A stretch of DNA of 64,000 nt from JAWQFO01 sp033436665 (GTDB lineage Bacteria > Pseudomonadota > Alphaproteobacteria > Rhodobacterales > Rhodobacteraceae). The stretch spans positions 62,001 through 126,000 of the forward strand of contig NZ_JAWQFO010000009.1 of the NCBI RefSeq assembly GCF_033436665.1, read 5' to 3'. The notes under the pieces were generated by a model. It was given only the letters and a program-made list of their open reading frames with translations, was not told the origin of the DNA and did no database searches. Both the position numbers and the translations under genes were made by a program. The first letter of the stretch is position 1. Every line of letters begins with the position of its first letter. This document shows positions 34,270 through 43,574 of the stretch, piece by piece.

Positions 34270-35310
34270 TTAGTTGACCGAGACCATCTTGGACTGAAGG
34301 CGCGACACTGTCTCGCGCTCGGCCCGGCTGCAGCGCAGCGGCGGAAGGCCTCGGTCGAGTAGCGACATGTCTTCCAGAAGATAGTCGCCCATCAAGAAAA
34401 AGGCCTGCTCCAGCGCGCCGGCGCGATGCGCCGAGCGGATCATCCCGTCGAGGGTCCGCACCGGGTGGTCGGCCGGCATCGGTTCGGCGGGAAAGACGTC
34501 CGATGCGGCGCTGAGGCGTCCCGACCGTACGGCGTCCATCAGCGCATCGAAGTCGACCGCTTCGGCCCGGCTGAGCAGGATGAAGGCGCTGCCCTCGCGC
34601 ATCGAGGCGAAAGCCTCCTGGCCGATCATACCCGCGTTTTCGCTGGTGATCCCGGCCACCACGAAGACCACGTCGCTCTGCGCCAGCACCGTTTCGAGAG
34701 ACGCCGGGTCGGCACCTGCCGCGGCAATCACCGAGGGCGGCAACCAGGGATCATGGATGCGCGCCCGCACGTTGAAGGGTTCGAGCAGCCGGAACAGGGT
34801 CCGTCCGAGGTTGCCGAACCCGATCAGCCCGACCTCCGCGCCGCTCAGCAGGCGGGCGCGCCGGTTGCTCTCCAGCCCCCAGGTTTCGGTTCCCGCGCGG
34901 AATGCGGCATCGGCCTCGCTGACGCCGCGCAGCAGGTCGAGCGCCAGCGCAAGCCCCAGTTCAGCCACGGGCAGCGCGAAGACCGAGTTGGGTGTGACGA
35001 CGTGGATGCCGCGCCGGAACAGGCTCTCGTAGGGCAGGTTGCCGGTGAAATTACCCTCGACGTTGAAAATGCAGCGCAGCGCGCTCATCCGGTCGGTCGT
35101 GTCCTCGGACAGCGCCGGTTGACCGATGAGGTAGCGCGCCGCGCCGAGTACGTCCGAGTCCAGCCGGGCGATGTCGGATGCCGGGCACTCGCGGATGTCG
35201 TAGCGATCGTGCAACTGCTCAAGCGCCTCTGGCCGGAAGATCAGCTTTAGCGTGCGCGGTTCCGGGGCGCTGATGACGATCGGCTTGGCAGGGTCCTCGG
35301 TCGGCGGCAT
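34270..35310 (-). CDS. D-isomer-specific 2-hydroxyacid dehydrogenase
   Basis: A 346-residue NAD-dependent dehydrogenase. The catalytic Arg (LSRAEAVD), Glu (DVFPAEP) and His (RSAHRAG) of the D-2-hydroxyacid dehydrogenase family are all kept, and the dinucleotide motif is GFGNLG with Asp at the next strand. The Arg and His contexts are diverged from the usual RG and PHI, so it is not a standard phosphoglycerate dehydrogenase. Start taken at ATG 35310; a longer reading begins further upstream but looks non-coding. Substrate unknown. Confidence 0.82.
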   Translation of the reverse strand: MPPTEDPAKPIVISAPEPRTLKLIFRPEALEQLHDRYDIRECPASDIARLDSDVLGAARYLIGQPALSEDTTDRMSALRCIFNVEGNFTGNLPYESLFRRGIHVVTPNSVFALPVAELGLALALDLLRGVSEADAAFRAGTETWGLESNRRARLLSGAEVGLIGFGNLGRTLFRLLEPFNVRARIHDPWLPPSVIAAAGADPASLETVLAQSDVVFVVAGITSENAGMIGQEAFASMREGSAFILLSRAEAVDFDALMDAVRSGRLSAASDVFPAEPMPADHPVRTLDGMIRSAHRAGALEQAFFLMGDYLLEDMSLLDRGLPPLRCSRAERETVSRLQSKMVSVN

Positions 35311-35536
35311 CACGATCACCTGTCGTTTCAGACGTTGAATGCCTCGCAACTTACCGACCCATCCCGGGACAACAAGCCCGTGCGCGCTGGAGGGGTGCGC
35401 GGCCTGGCCGCGAACTCGCGCCTCTTTCCGCCACCCCGGCTGCCGCGAGGTCACCCGTCCGCATCACCGAAATCCGCCGCCACGCGGAAATAGCGGATGG
35501 GGCGCCTCTTGTGAAACCGGGTGTTTTGGCGAAGAG

Positions 35537-35548
35537 TGACTGCAGTCA
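35537..35548. promoter_or_regulatory. Candidate operator TGACTGCAGTCA
   Basis: A perfect 12 bp palindrome 20 bp before the start of the first binding-protein gene, just upstream of its ribosome site. The 258 bp gap from the hydroxyacid dehydrogenase start holds the divergent promoters; I see no other clear element. Confidence 0.55.
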
Positions 35549-35568
35549 AAAAGAAACTGGGAGACACC

Positions 35569-37149
35569 ATGAACACCTTCAAATTGACCGTTGCAGCGAC
35601 CCTCGCGGCCAGCATCGCACTTCCGGCGAGTGCCGAGACGTTGCGCTGGGCTCGCGCCGGCGACGCGCTGACGCTCGACCCGCACGCCCAGAACGAGGGG
35701 CCGACGCACACCATCCGCCACCAGATGTACGAACCGCTCATCATCCGCGACACGACCGGGGCCTTCGAGGCGGCACTCGCGACCGAGTGGGCGCCGAACG
35801 AGGACGACCCCAACGTCTGGACCTTCAAGCTGCGCGAGGGCGTGAAGTTCCACGACGGCGCCGACTTCACCGCCGAAGACGTGGTCTTCAGCTTCGAGCG
35901 CGCCAAGCAGCCGAACTCGGACATGAAGGAACTGATCGGCTCGATCACCGAGGTCCGCGCGGCCGACGACTACACCGTCGAGATCGTCACCGACGGTCCG
36001 AACCCGATCCTGCCGTCGAACCTCACCAATCTGTTCATGATGGACAAGGGCTGGACCGAGGCGAATGACACGGTGAACGTGCAGGACTTCGAGGGCGGCG
36101 AGATCACATTCGCCACCACGAACGCCAACGGCACCGGACCCTACGTGCTGCAAAGCCGCGAGCCGGACGTGAAGACCGTCATGACCCGCAACGAGGATTA
36201 CTGGGGCCGCGACCAGTTCCCGATGGAAGTGACCGAGATCGTCTATACGCCGATCCAGAACGCCGCGACGCGGGTTGCCGCACTGCTGTCGGGCGAGGTC
36301 AACTTCCTGCAGGACATGCCGGTCCAGGACCTCGATCGCGTCAACAGCGCCGACGGGCTGGTGGTCAAGGAAGCCCCGCAGAATCGGGTGATCTTCTTCG
36401 GCATGAACATGGGCAGCGACGATATCGAGGCCGATAACATCGACGGCAAGAACCCGCTGGCCGATGCCCGCGTGCGCCAGGCCATGTCCAAGGCGATCAA
36501 CCGCGAAGCGATCCAACAGGTCGTGATGCGCGGCCAGTCCCAGCCCGCGGGCATGATCGCGCCGCCGTTCGTGAACGGCTGGACCGAAGAGATGGATGCC
36601 GCAGGCGCCACGGATGTCGACGCCGCCAAGGCGCTGATGGAAGAAGCGGGCTATGCGGACGGCTTCTCGATCCGGCTCGACTGCCCGAACGATCGCTACA
36701 TCAACGACGAGGCGATCTGCCAGGCGGCGGTCGGCATGCTCGGCCAGATCGGTGTGACCGTGAACCTCGACGCCAAGCCCAAGGCGCAGCACTTTCCGCT
36801 GATAACCGACGGGCAGACCGACTTCTACATGCTCGGCTGGGGTGTTCCGACCTACGATTCCGAGTACATCTTCAACTTCCTCGTGCACGGGCGCGAAGAT
36901 GACATCGGCACCTGGAACGGCACCGGATTCGACAACGACGAGCTTGACGCCAAGATCAAGTCGCTGGCCTCCAACACCGATCTCGAAGCGCGTGACGCCG
37001 ACATCGCCGACATCTGGAAGGTGGTGCAGGACGAGCAACTCTACATCCCGATCCACCACCAGGTCCTGAACTGGGGCATGGCCGAAGGTGTCGGGATCGA
37101 GGTCGACCCCGAAGACCAGCCGAAGGTGAAGTACATCACCATGAACTGA
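35569..37149 (+). CDS. Dipeptide/oligopeptide-type ABC binding protein A
   Basis: A 526-residue periplasmic binding protein of the DppA/OppA family (SBP family 5) with a Sec signal peptide cut near residue 23 (ASA-E). The family opening LTLDPHAQN, the FKLREGVKFHDGA block and the C-terminal WGMAEGVG are present. It is the first of two paralogous binding proteins feeding the permease and ATPase genes after it. GGGAGAC precedes ATG 35569. Confidence 0.92.
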   Translation: MNTFKLTVAATLAASIALPASAETLRWARAGDALTLDPHAQNEGPTHTIRHQMYEPLIIRDTTGAFEAALATEWAPNEDDPNVWTFKLREGVKFHDGADFTAEDVVFSFERAKQPNSDMKELIGSITEVRAADDYTVEIVTDGPNPILPSNLTNLFMMDKGWTEANDTVNVQDFEGGEITFATTNANGTGPYVLQSREPDVKTVMTRNEDYWGRDQFPMEVTEIVYTPIQNAATRVAALLSGEVNFLQDMPVQDLDRVNSADGLVVKEAPQNRVIFFGMNMGSDDIEADNIDGKNPLADARVRQAMSKAINREAIQQVVMRGQSQPAGMIAPPFVNGWTEEMDAAGATDVDAAKALMEEAGYADGFSIRLDCPNDRYINDEAICQAAVGMLGQIGVTVNLDAKPKAQHFPLITDGQTDFYMLGWGVPTYDSEYIFNFLVHGREDDIGTWNGTGFDNDELDAKIKSLASNTDLEARDADIADIWKVVQDEQLYIPIHHQVLNWGMAEGVGIEVDPEDQPKVKYITMN

Positions 37150-37184
37150 CGCTGTCAGTCGGGGCCTCGGCCCAGGAAAAAAGT

Positions 37185-37208
37185 CCCGGGGGGCATGGCC
37201 TCCCCGGG
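37185..37208 (+). terminator. Intercistronic hairpin between the two binding-protein genes
   Basis: CCCGGGG and CCCCGGG form a perfect 7 bp stem with a 10-base loop. On the plus strand no T-run follows; an A-run precedes it, so it would act as a terminator only for leftward transcription. More likely it stabilises the 3' end of the first binding-protein mRNA. Confidence 0.55.
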
Positions 37209-37293
37209 GCGCATGTGATTGGTACGCATGGCCCGCATTTGCATGACGGGCTCTTGGTCTCGGTGCACGACAAGCAAAAACGGGGTGAGTACC

Positions 37294-38859
37294 ATGAAAC
37301 GCACGATTTTCGCAGCCTTCGCGGCTTCCGCCGTCGGCCTCTCGGCGAAGGCGGAAGAGTTCAACTGGGCGGTGACCACTGACCCGCAGACGCTTGATCC
37401 GCATGCGGTCAACTCGGCCCCGGTTCTGGGCTTTCTCAACAACGTCTACGAAGGGCTGGTCCGGCGCGGCAAGGACATGAGCGTCGAGCCGGCGCTTGCC
37501 ACCGCCTGGGAGGCGATCGGAGAGGGAGAGGGCTGGCGCTTCACGCTGCGCGAAGGCGTCTCCTTCCACGACGGCGCGGCCTTCGACGCCGATGACGTTG
37601 TGTTCTCCTACGAACGCGCATCGAGCGAAGAGGCCGATACGAGCAGCTGGTTCGCCCCGGTCACCGAGGTCGTCAAGGTCGACGATTACACCGTCGACAT
37701 TCTGACCAGCGCGCCCAATCCGATCTTCCCCGGGTCCATCGCCAACTGGATGATCATGGACAGCGGCTGGGCCGAGGCCAACGATGCAGCGCGCCCCGAC
37801 AAGGAAAGCGGCAATTTCGCCACGCTCAACGCCAACGGCACTGGGGCGTTCAGGGTCACCGTGCGCGAGCCCGGCCTGCGCACCGAACTCGAACCCCATG
37901 ACGCGTGGTGGGGCGAGGTCGAACACAATATCACCAAGGCGACGGTGCAGCCGGTGCAGAACCCGGCGACGGCCCTTGCGGCGCTGCTGTCGGGCGATGT
38001 CGATTTCATCAACCCGGTGCCGATCCAGGACGTGGCGCGGCTGCAGGAAAACCCCGACGTCAAGGTCATCCAGGGCATTGAAGCCCGGGTTATCGTACTG
38101 GGCTTCCCGCATGTCGCAGAAACGCTGAAATTCTCGTCGGAGACAACCGACGCGAACCCCTTCGCCGACCCGAAGGTCCGGCAGGCGGTGGCGCATGCGA
38201 TCAACGTACCCGCGATACTGCAGACGATCATGCGCGGCGGCGCTGAGGCCGCGAACCAGCTGGTTTCACCCGCGATGAGCGGCTATTCCGAGGCACTTTC
38301 CGACCGGCCGGCCTACGACGTGGAGGCGGCCAAGGCGCTGCTGGCCGAGGCGGGCTATCCGGACGGGTTCTCCTTCGGTCTGAAGTGCCCCAACAACCGC
38401 TACCTCAACGACGAGGCGGTCTGCCAGGCGGTCACGGCGATGCTGGCACAGGCGGGCATGCGCGCCACGCTCGACGCCATGCCGGTGCAGAACTACTGGC
38501 CGGAACTGCGCGAAGGCAATTTCGACATGTACCTGCTGGGCTGGTCACCCGGCACCTTCGACGCCGAGCACCCGATCCGCTTCCTTGTCGCCACGCCGAA
38601 CGACGAGAAAAAGCTCGGGTCTTGGAACTTCGGCGGCTACTCGAACGCCCGCATCGACGAGCTGCTGCCGATGATCCAGTCCGAACTGGACGAAAGCCGA
38701 CGTCAGGAGATGCTGGACGAAACCGCGCAAATCCTGCAGGACGACACCGCCTACGTACCGCTCTATGTCCAGCCGCTGGTCTGGGGTGCGCGCAGCAACA
38801 TCGATCTGACACAGCGCCCGGACGACTTCTTCCTGCTGCGCTGGGTCACCGTCAACTGA
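37294..38859 (+). CDS. Dipeptide/oligopeptide-type ABC binding protein B
   Basis: A 521-residue paralogue of the preceding protein, with a signal peptide ending AKA. It shares LDPHAVNSAP, FTLREGVSFHDGA, and the segment PNNRYLNDEAVCQAV, which corresponds to PNDRYINDEAICQAA in protein A. The two probably arose by tandem duplication and may bind related ligands. It is followed 51 bp later by dppB. Confidence 0.92.
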   Translation: MKRTIFAAFAASAVGLSAKAEEFNWAVTTDPQTLDPHAVNSAPVLGFLNNVYEGLVRRGKDMSVEPALATAWEAIGEGEGWRFTLREGVSFHDGAAFDADDVVFSYERASSEEADTSSWFAPVTEVVKVDDYTVDILTSAPNPIFPGSIANWMIMDSGWAEANDAARPDKESGNFATLNANGTGAFRVTVREPGLRTELEPHDAWWGEVEHNITKATVQPVQNPATALAALLSGDVDFINPVPIQDVARLQENPDVKVIQGIEARVIVLGFPHVAETLKFSSETTDANPFADPKVRQAVAHAINVPAILQTIMRGGAEAANQLVSPAMSGYSEALSDRPAYDVEAAKALLAEAGYPDGFSFGLKCPNNRYLNDEAVCQAVTAMLAQAGMRATLDAMPVQNYWPELREGNFDMYLLGWSPGTFDAEHPIRFLVATPNDEKKLGSWNFGGYSNARIDELLPMIQSELDESRRQEMLDETAQILQDDTAYVPLYVQPLVWGARSNIDLTQRPDDFFLLRWVTVN

Positions 38860-38865
38860 TCCCGC

Positions 38866-38882
38866 GGGCGCGTCACGCGCCC
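38866..38882 (+). terminator. Intercistronic hairpin after second binding-protein gene
   Basis: GGGCGCG and CGCGCCC form a perfect 7 bp stem with a TCA loop, 6 bases after the stop codon. No T-run follows. Same type of element as after the other binding-protein genes. Confidence 0.5.
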
Positions 38883-38910
38883 CGGGGACCCTGAAAGGCA
38901 TCAACCAACC

Positions 38911-39897
38911 ATGCTGGCCTTCGTCATTCGCCGCATCGGGCAATCGCTGCTGGTCCTTCTGGTGGTCGGGCTCGTCGCGTTTTCGATGTTCCGGTTCGTC
39001 GGCGATCCGATCGACAACATGCTGGGGCAAGAGCGCACCATCGAGGATGTCGAGCGCCTGCGCGCGCAGCTCGGCCTCGATCAGCCGTTCCCGGTGCAAT
39101 ACTACAAGTTCCTCGAAGGCGCGGTGCAGGGCAATTTCGGCGTCAGCTACCGGCAGGGGCGCCCGGTGTCCGAAATCCTGCTCGAACGCGCGCCGGCGAC
39201 GCTCGAGCTTGCCGCCGTGTCCGGGGTTCTCGCTGTGCTCTTCGGCATCGCGCTCGGGGTCTTCACCGCGATCCGCCGCAACGGGGCGGCGGCACATGCG
39301 ATCATGGCGGCCTCGCTGATCGGCGTCTCGCTGCCAACTTTCCTGATCGGGATCCTGCTGATCTATCTTTTCTCGGTTGAACTCGGCTGGCTGCCGTCCT
39401 TCGGACGCGGCGACACCGTGCGGCTCGGCGACTGGTGGACGACAGGGTTTCTTACCGAAAGCGGGCTGAAGGCGCTGATCCTGCCGGCGATCACGCTCGG
39501 GCTCTACCAGATGACGCTGATCATGCGGCTGGTGCGTTCCGAGATGCTCGAGGTGCTGCGGCAGGACTACATCCGCTTCGCCCGGGCGCGCGGGCTGCGC
39601 GAGCGCGTCGTCAACTTCCGTCACGCACTCAAGAACACCATGGTGCCCGTGGTGACGGTCATCGGCCTGCAGCTTGGCGCCATCATCGCCTTTGCGATCA
39701 TCACCGAGACCGTGTTCCAGTGGCCCGGCGTCGGACTGCTGTTCATCAACGCGATCCAGTTCGTCGACATCCCGGTGATGGCCGCTTACCTGATGCTGAT
39801 CTCGGTGATGTTCGTTGGCATCAACCTGATCGTCGACATTCTTTACGTGATGATCGACCCGCGCCTGCGCGCCGACCGGACCGGAGGCCACGCATGA
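38911..39897 (+). CDS. Dpp/Opp-type ABC permease B
   Basis: A 328-residue DppB/OppB-type permease: the opening FVIRRIGQSLLVLLVVGL, a large periplasmic loop after it, and five more membrane segments, with the EAA-like loop YIRFARARGLRERVVNFRHA. It ends in an ATGA overlap with the next permease. Confidence 0.92.
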   Translation: MLAFVIRRIGQSLLVLLVVGLVAFSMFRFVGDPIDNMLGQERTIEDVERLRAQLGLDQPFPVQYYKFLEGAVQGNFGVSYRQGRPVSEILLERAPATLELAAVSGVLAVLFGIALGVFTAIRRNGAAAHAIMAASLIGVSLPTFLIGILLIYLFSVELGWLPSFGRGDTVRLGDWWTTGFLTESGLKALILPAITLGLYQMTLIMRLVRSEMLEVLRQDYIRFARARGLRERVVNFRHALKNTMVPVVTVIGLQLGAIIAFAIITETVFQWPGVGLLFINAIQFVDIPVMAAYLMLISVMFVGINLIVDILYVMIDPRLRADRTGGHA

Positions 39898-40844
39898 CCG
39901 ATACGCCGATGCCCCAGAAGGCGCGGGACAAGTCGCTCTGGGAGGACTTCCGAGACAGCGATTTCCTGCACGCGTTCAAGCGTTCGCCGGTGACGCAGGT
40001 GTCCTTCGCGGTGGTCTGTGTGCTGGTGCTGTCGGCCCTCTTTGCGCCGCTCATCGCACCGACCAACCCGTTCGACCCGTCGAGTCTGAACCTGATGAAC
40101 GGTTTCACGCCGCCGATGGAGCCCAACGCGTTCACCGGCGACAGCTTCCTGATGGGGACCGACGACCAGGGCCGGGACGTGTTCTCGACGATCCTCTACG
40201 GCATGCGCGTGTCGCTCTTCGTCGGCGCTTCGGCGGTGCTTTTCGCGCTGGTGCTCGGGATCACGCTGGGCCTCGTGTCGGGCTATTTCGGCGGCTGGAC
40301 TGAGACCATCATCATGCGCATCGCCGACGTGCAGCTGACCTTCCCGTCAATCCTCGTCGCGATGCTCATCTTCGGTGTCGCCAAGGGCTTCACGCCGGTC
40401 GAGTACCGAGACCAGATGGCGATCTGGGTGCTGATCCTCGCCATCGGCCTGTCCGACTGGGTGCAGTTCGCCCGCGTCGTGCGCGGCGCGACGCTGGTGG
40501 AGAAAAGCAAGGATTACGTGGCCGCCGCGCGCCTGATCGGTCGCAGCCCCTGGGCCATCATGATCAAGCACATCCTGCCCAACGCCCTGTCGCCGGTCCT
40601 GGTGATCGCCACCATTTCGCTGGCGCTTGCGATCATCGCCGAGGCGACCCTGTCCTTTCTCGGCGTCGGCGCGCCGCCCACGCAACCCTCGCTGGGCACG
40701 CTTATCCGGATCGGGCAGGGCTTCCTGTTCTCCGGCGAGTGGTGGATCCTCTTCTTTCCCGCCTGCACGCTTCTCGCGCTGGCCCTCAGCGTCAACCTGC
40801 TGGGCGACTGGCTGCGCGATGCACTGAACCCGAGGCTGCGTTGA
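39894..40844 (+). CDS. Dpp/Opp-type ABC permease C
   Basis: A 316-residue DppC/OppC-type permease with a cytoplasmic N-terminus, the LMGTDDQGRDVFS block and the coupling loop YVAAARLIGRSPWAIMIKHI. Six membrane segments. It overlaps dppB by 4 bases and the ATPase gene by 4 bases. Confidence 0.92.
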   Translation: MTDTPMPQKARDKSLWEDFRDSDFLHAFKRSPVTQVSFAVVCVLVLSALFAPLIAPTNPFDPSSLNLMNGFTPPMEPNAFTGDSFLMGTDDQGRDVFSTILYGMRVSLFVGASAVLFALVLGITLGLVSGYFGGWTETIIMRIADVQLTFPSILVAMLIFGVAKGFTPVEYRDQMAIWVLILAIGLSDWVQFARVVRGATLVEKSKDYVAAARLIGRSPWAIMIKHILPNALSPVLVIATISLALAIIAEATLSFLGVGAPPTQPSLGTLIRIGQGFLFSGEWWILFFPACTLLALALSVNLLGDWLRDALNPRLR

Positions 40845-41815
40845 CCACTCCTGTTCTTTCGATCCGCAACCTGTCCGTCGACATCCCGACGCGGCACGGC
40901 ATCCTCAAACCCGTCGACGGCGTGAGCTACGACATCGCCGGGGGCGAGATCCTCGGCGTCGTGGGCGAAAGCGGCGCTGGCAAATCGATGGCGGGCAATG
41001 CCGTCATCGGCCTGCTGAACGCGCCGGCGCATGTCTCGGGCGGTGAGATCTGGCTCAACGGTACGCGCATCGATCCGCTCAAGGGCGACGCCATGCGCCG
41101 GCTGCGCGGCAAGCAGATCGGCATGATCTTCCAGGACCCGCTGACCTCGCTCAACCCGCTGCTGACGGTGGGCGATCAGCTGACCGAGACCATGCTCACG
41201 CATCTGCCGATCCGCCGCAAGGAAGCCGAGCGCCGGGCCGTGGCCGCGCTGGAAGAGGTCGGTATCCCCGGTGCGCGCGAACGTATCGACAGCTACCCGC
41301 ACGAGTTCTCGGGCGGCATGCGTCAGCGCGTCGTCATCGCGCTTGCGCTCTGCGCCGAGCCGAGCCTGATCATCGCCGACGAACCGACGACCGCGCTCGA
41401 CGTGTCGGTTCAGGCGCAGATCATCGCGCTGCTGAAGCGCCTTTGCCGCGATCGCGGCACGGCAGTGATGCTGATCACCCACGACATGGGCGTCATCGCC
41501 GAGGCCGCGGACCGGGTCGCGGTGATGTACGCCGGTCGCCTGGCCGAGCTTGGTCCGGTTCGCGAGGTCCTGACCGAGCCGCGCCACCCCTACACCTACG
41601 GCCTGATGGCCTCGACGCCGTTGGCCTCGCAGGGCAAATCGCGCCTGCACCAGATCCCCGGTGCGATGCCCAAGCTCGACCGGATGCCCTCGGGGTGTGC
41701 CTTCCACCCGCGTTGCCCACGCGCCGAAGAGCGCTGCCGCGCCGAGCCCGGACCCGGCATCGTGGATGGTCGTGCCGCCTGCTTTTTCCCACGTGTCGCG
41801 GAGGAAGCGGTATGA
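40841..41815 (+). CDS. Dpp/Opp-type ABC ATPase D
   Basis: A 324-residue ATPase: Walker A GESGAGKS, signature FSGGMRQR, Walker B LIIADEPTTALD, and the family-specific C-terminal GCAFHPRCP. The start is TTG at 40841, which overlaps the stop of the permease as TTGA; there is no usable ATG near, and further upstream codons lie inside the permease gene. A TTG start coupled to the previous stop is uncommon but fits. Confidence 0.88.
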   Translation: MTTPVLSIRNLSVDIPTRHGILKPVDGVSYDIAGGEILGVVGESGAGKSMAGNAVIGLLNAPAHVSGGEIWLNGTRIDPLKGDAMRRLRGKQIGMIFQDPLTSLNPLLTVGDQLTETMLTHLPIRRKEAERRAVAALEEVGIPGARERIDSYPHEFSGGMRQRVVIALALCAEPSLIIADEPTTALDVSVQAQIIALLKRLCRDRGTAVMLITHDMGVIAEAADRVAVMYAGRLAELGPVREVLTEPRHPYTYGLMASTPLASQGKSRLHQIPGAMPKLDRMPSGCAFHPRCPRAEERCRAEPGPGIVDGRAACFFPRVAEEAV

Positions 41816-42777
41816 GCGCCCATGTGATCGTACGCGGGCTGACGCGCATCTTCGACGTGTCGAAGCCCTGGCTGAACCGGGTTCTGGAACGGCGCGGCAA
41901 GGCCTTCCTGACCGCCGTGTCCGAGGTCGATTTCGAGATCGAGGAGCGCACCACTTACGCGCTGGTCGGCGAAAGCGGATCGGGAAAGTCGACGATCGGC
42001 AAGATGCTGGTGGGCCTGCTGTCGCCGACCGAAGGCGACGTCGAGATCGAAGGCGTCGACCTCGCCCGCGAACGCGACGCCCGCCGTGCCGCCACGGTGC
42101 GCTCGAATATCCAGATGATCTTCCAGGATCCCTATGCCTCGCTTAACCCGCGCTGGCGCGTACGCGACATCATCGTCGAGCCGGTGGCCTCCAAGGGCGG
42201 AGACACCGAATTGCTCGCCGAGCGGCTTCTGGAGCAGGTCGGATTGCATCCGACGGACGCCGGGAAGTTTCCGCACGAGTTTTCGGGCGGGCAGCGGCAG
42301 CGGATCTGCATCGCACGCGCACTGGCCTCGCAGCCGCGCCTGATCGTCTGCGACGAGCCGACCTCGGCGCTGGATGTGTCGGTGCAGGCGCAGGTGCTGA
42401 ACCTGATGAGCGACCTCAAGGACGATCTGGGCCTGACCTACCTGCTGATCACCCACGACTTGACGGTGGTGCGGCACATGGCCGACCGCATCGGGGTGCT
42501 CTACCTCGGGCGGCTGGTCGAGGAGGCCGATCCGGAAACGCTGTTCGAGGCGCCCAAGCATCCCTATTCGCAGATGCTGCTCGACGCCGCGCCGCGCATG
42601 GACGCCTTCGGGCGCGAGGTGGTGCCGCCGACCGGTGAGATCCCGGATCCGATCGATCCGCCGAAGGGCTGCGCATTTCATCCGCGCTGTCCCATCGCCG
42701 CCGATATCTGCCGCAAGGAACGCCCCCGGATGCGCCCGCTCGGGACGACGAAGGTCGCCTGCCATCTCGCGGAGTGA
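41812..42777 (+). CDS. Dpp/Opp-type ABC ATPase F
   Basis: A 321-residue ATPase, second of the pair, with Walker A GESGSGKST, signature FSGGQRQR, Walker B LIVCDEPTSALD and C-terminal GCAFHPRCP. GGAGG lies upstream of ATG 41812, which overlaps the stop of the D subunit. It ends the transporter operon and converges on an IclR regulator 14 bp away; a small hairpin (ACGCG-GAAG-CGCGT) spans the junction. Confidence 0.92.
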   Translation: MSAHVIVRGLTRIFDVSKPWLNRVLERRGKAFLTAVSEVDFEIEERTTYALVGESGSGKSTIGKMLVGLLSPTEGDVEIEGVDLARERDARRAATVRSNIQMIFQDPYASLNPRWRVRDIIVEPVASKGGDTELLAERLLEQVGLHPTDAGKFPHEFSGGQRQRICIARALASQPRLIVCDEPTSALDVSVQAQVLNLMSDLKDDLGLTYLLITHDLTVVRHMADRIGVLYLGRLVEEADPETLFEAPKHPYSQMLLDAAPRMDAFGREVVPPTGEIPDPIDPPKGCAFHPRCPIAADICRKERPRMRPLGTTKVACHLAE

Positions 42778-42791
42778 CGCGGAAGCGCGTT

Positions 42792-43550
42792 TCAGAACAG
42801 CGCGTCGCTGAGGCGTCGGGCGGCAAGGCCCAACATCTCGCGGCGCTCGATCGCCTCTTCGATCGACATGCGCTGGGTCGGGCCGTGAAAGGCCAGCGCG
42901 GCCACGAAACGGCCTGACGGGTCGGTGACGGGAACCGCGATGGCGATCATGCCGTCCAGGAATTCCTCGCGGTCGAGCGCGTAGCCCAGCTTTGCGATCT
43001 GCAGCAGCTCTTGCAGCAATGGCGCGGGCTGGGTGTGGGTCGCCGCCGTCATTCGCTTGAGATCCAGCGCGCCCACGAAGCGCTCGCGCTGTCCCGGCGC
43101 GAGACTGGCCAGAAAGCACTTGCCGCTTGCGGTGCAGTGAAACGGCACGTTGGTGCCCACGGCCAACTGGATCCGGAACGCCCAGTCGGTTTCGACCCGG
43201 TCGAGATAGCGCATGCCGGACTCTTCCGGCACCACGTAATTGACCGTCTCCCGGACCTCGCGCGCCACGTCGAGCAGGATCTGTCGTCGCGCAATGTGGT
43301 CGCGGGAATTGTGCAGGAGGCCCGAGCCCAGTTCGCGCAGACGCCGCGCAACCTGGTAGTGGCGCGAGTTGCCTTGCCGGGCGATGAACCCGTTCGCCTC
43401 CAGCGTCGCGCAGAGCCTGTGAACGGTCTGCTTGGGCAACCCGATCGACGCATTGATCTCGGTCGCGGTCAGCGCCCGATCGCTTTTGCCGAGTACCTCC
43501 AGAATCAGCAGCGTCCGCAGGTTGGTGGGAATGCGCGCGGGATCTGCCAT
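42792..43550 (-). CDS. IclR-family regulator
   Basis: A 252-residue IclR regulator: winged helix at residues 8-65 (GLPKQTVHRLCATLEANGF) and a C-terminal effector domain with RYLDRVET and FHCTASGKCFLA. It is convergent with the Dpp-type operon and divergent from the GMC oxidoreductase, whose promoter carries an inverted repeat. It probably controls the GMC gene; whether it also acts on the transporter is open. Confidence 0.9.
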   Translation of the reverse strand: MADPARIPTNLRTLLILEVLGKSDRALTATEINASIGLPKQTVHRLCATLEANGFIARQGNSRHYQVARRLRELGSGLLHNSRDHIARRQILLDVAREVRETVNYVVPEESGMRYLDRVETDWAFRIQLAVGTNVPFHCTASGKCFLASLAPGQRERFVGALDLKRMTAATHTQPAPLLQELLQIAKLGYALDREEFLDGMIAIAVPVTDPSGRFVAALAFHGPTQRMSIEEAIERREMLGLAARRLSDALF

Positions 43551-43574
43551 GTGACGGTCTCGCCAGAATCGACG

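Noticed and set aside
37185..37208. Rho-independent terminator on the plus strand
   Set aside because: The stem is strong but no T-run follows; the A-run lies upstream, so it would terminate only leftward transcription, where there is no gene.
35464..38196. A 910-residue open frame on the minus strand
   Set aside because: It lies exactly opposite the two binding-protein genes, has no ribosome site and is a composition shadow of GC-rich codons.
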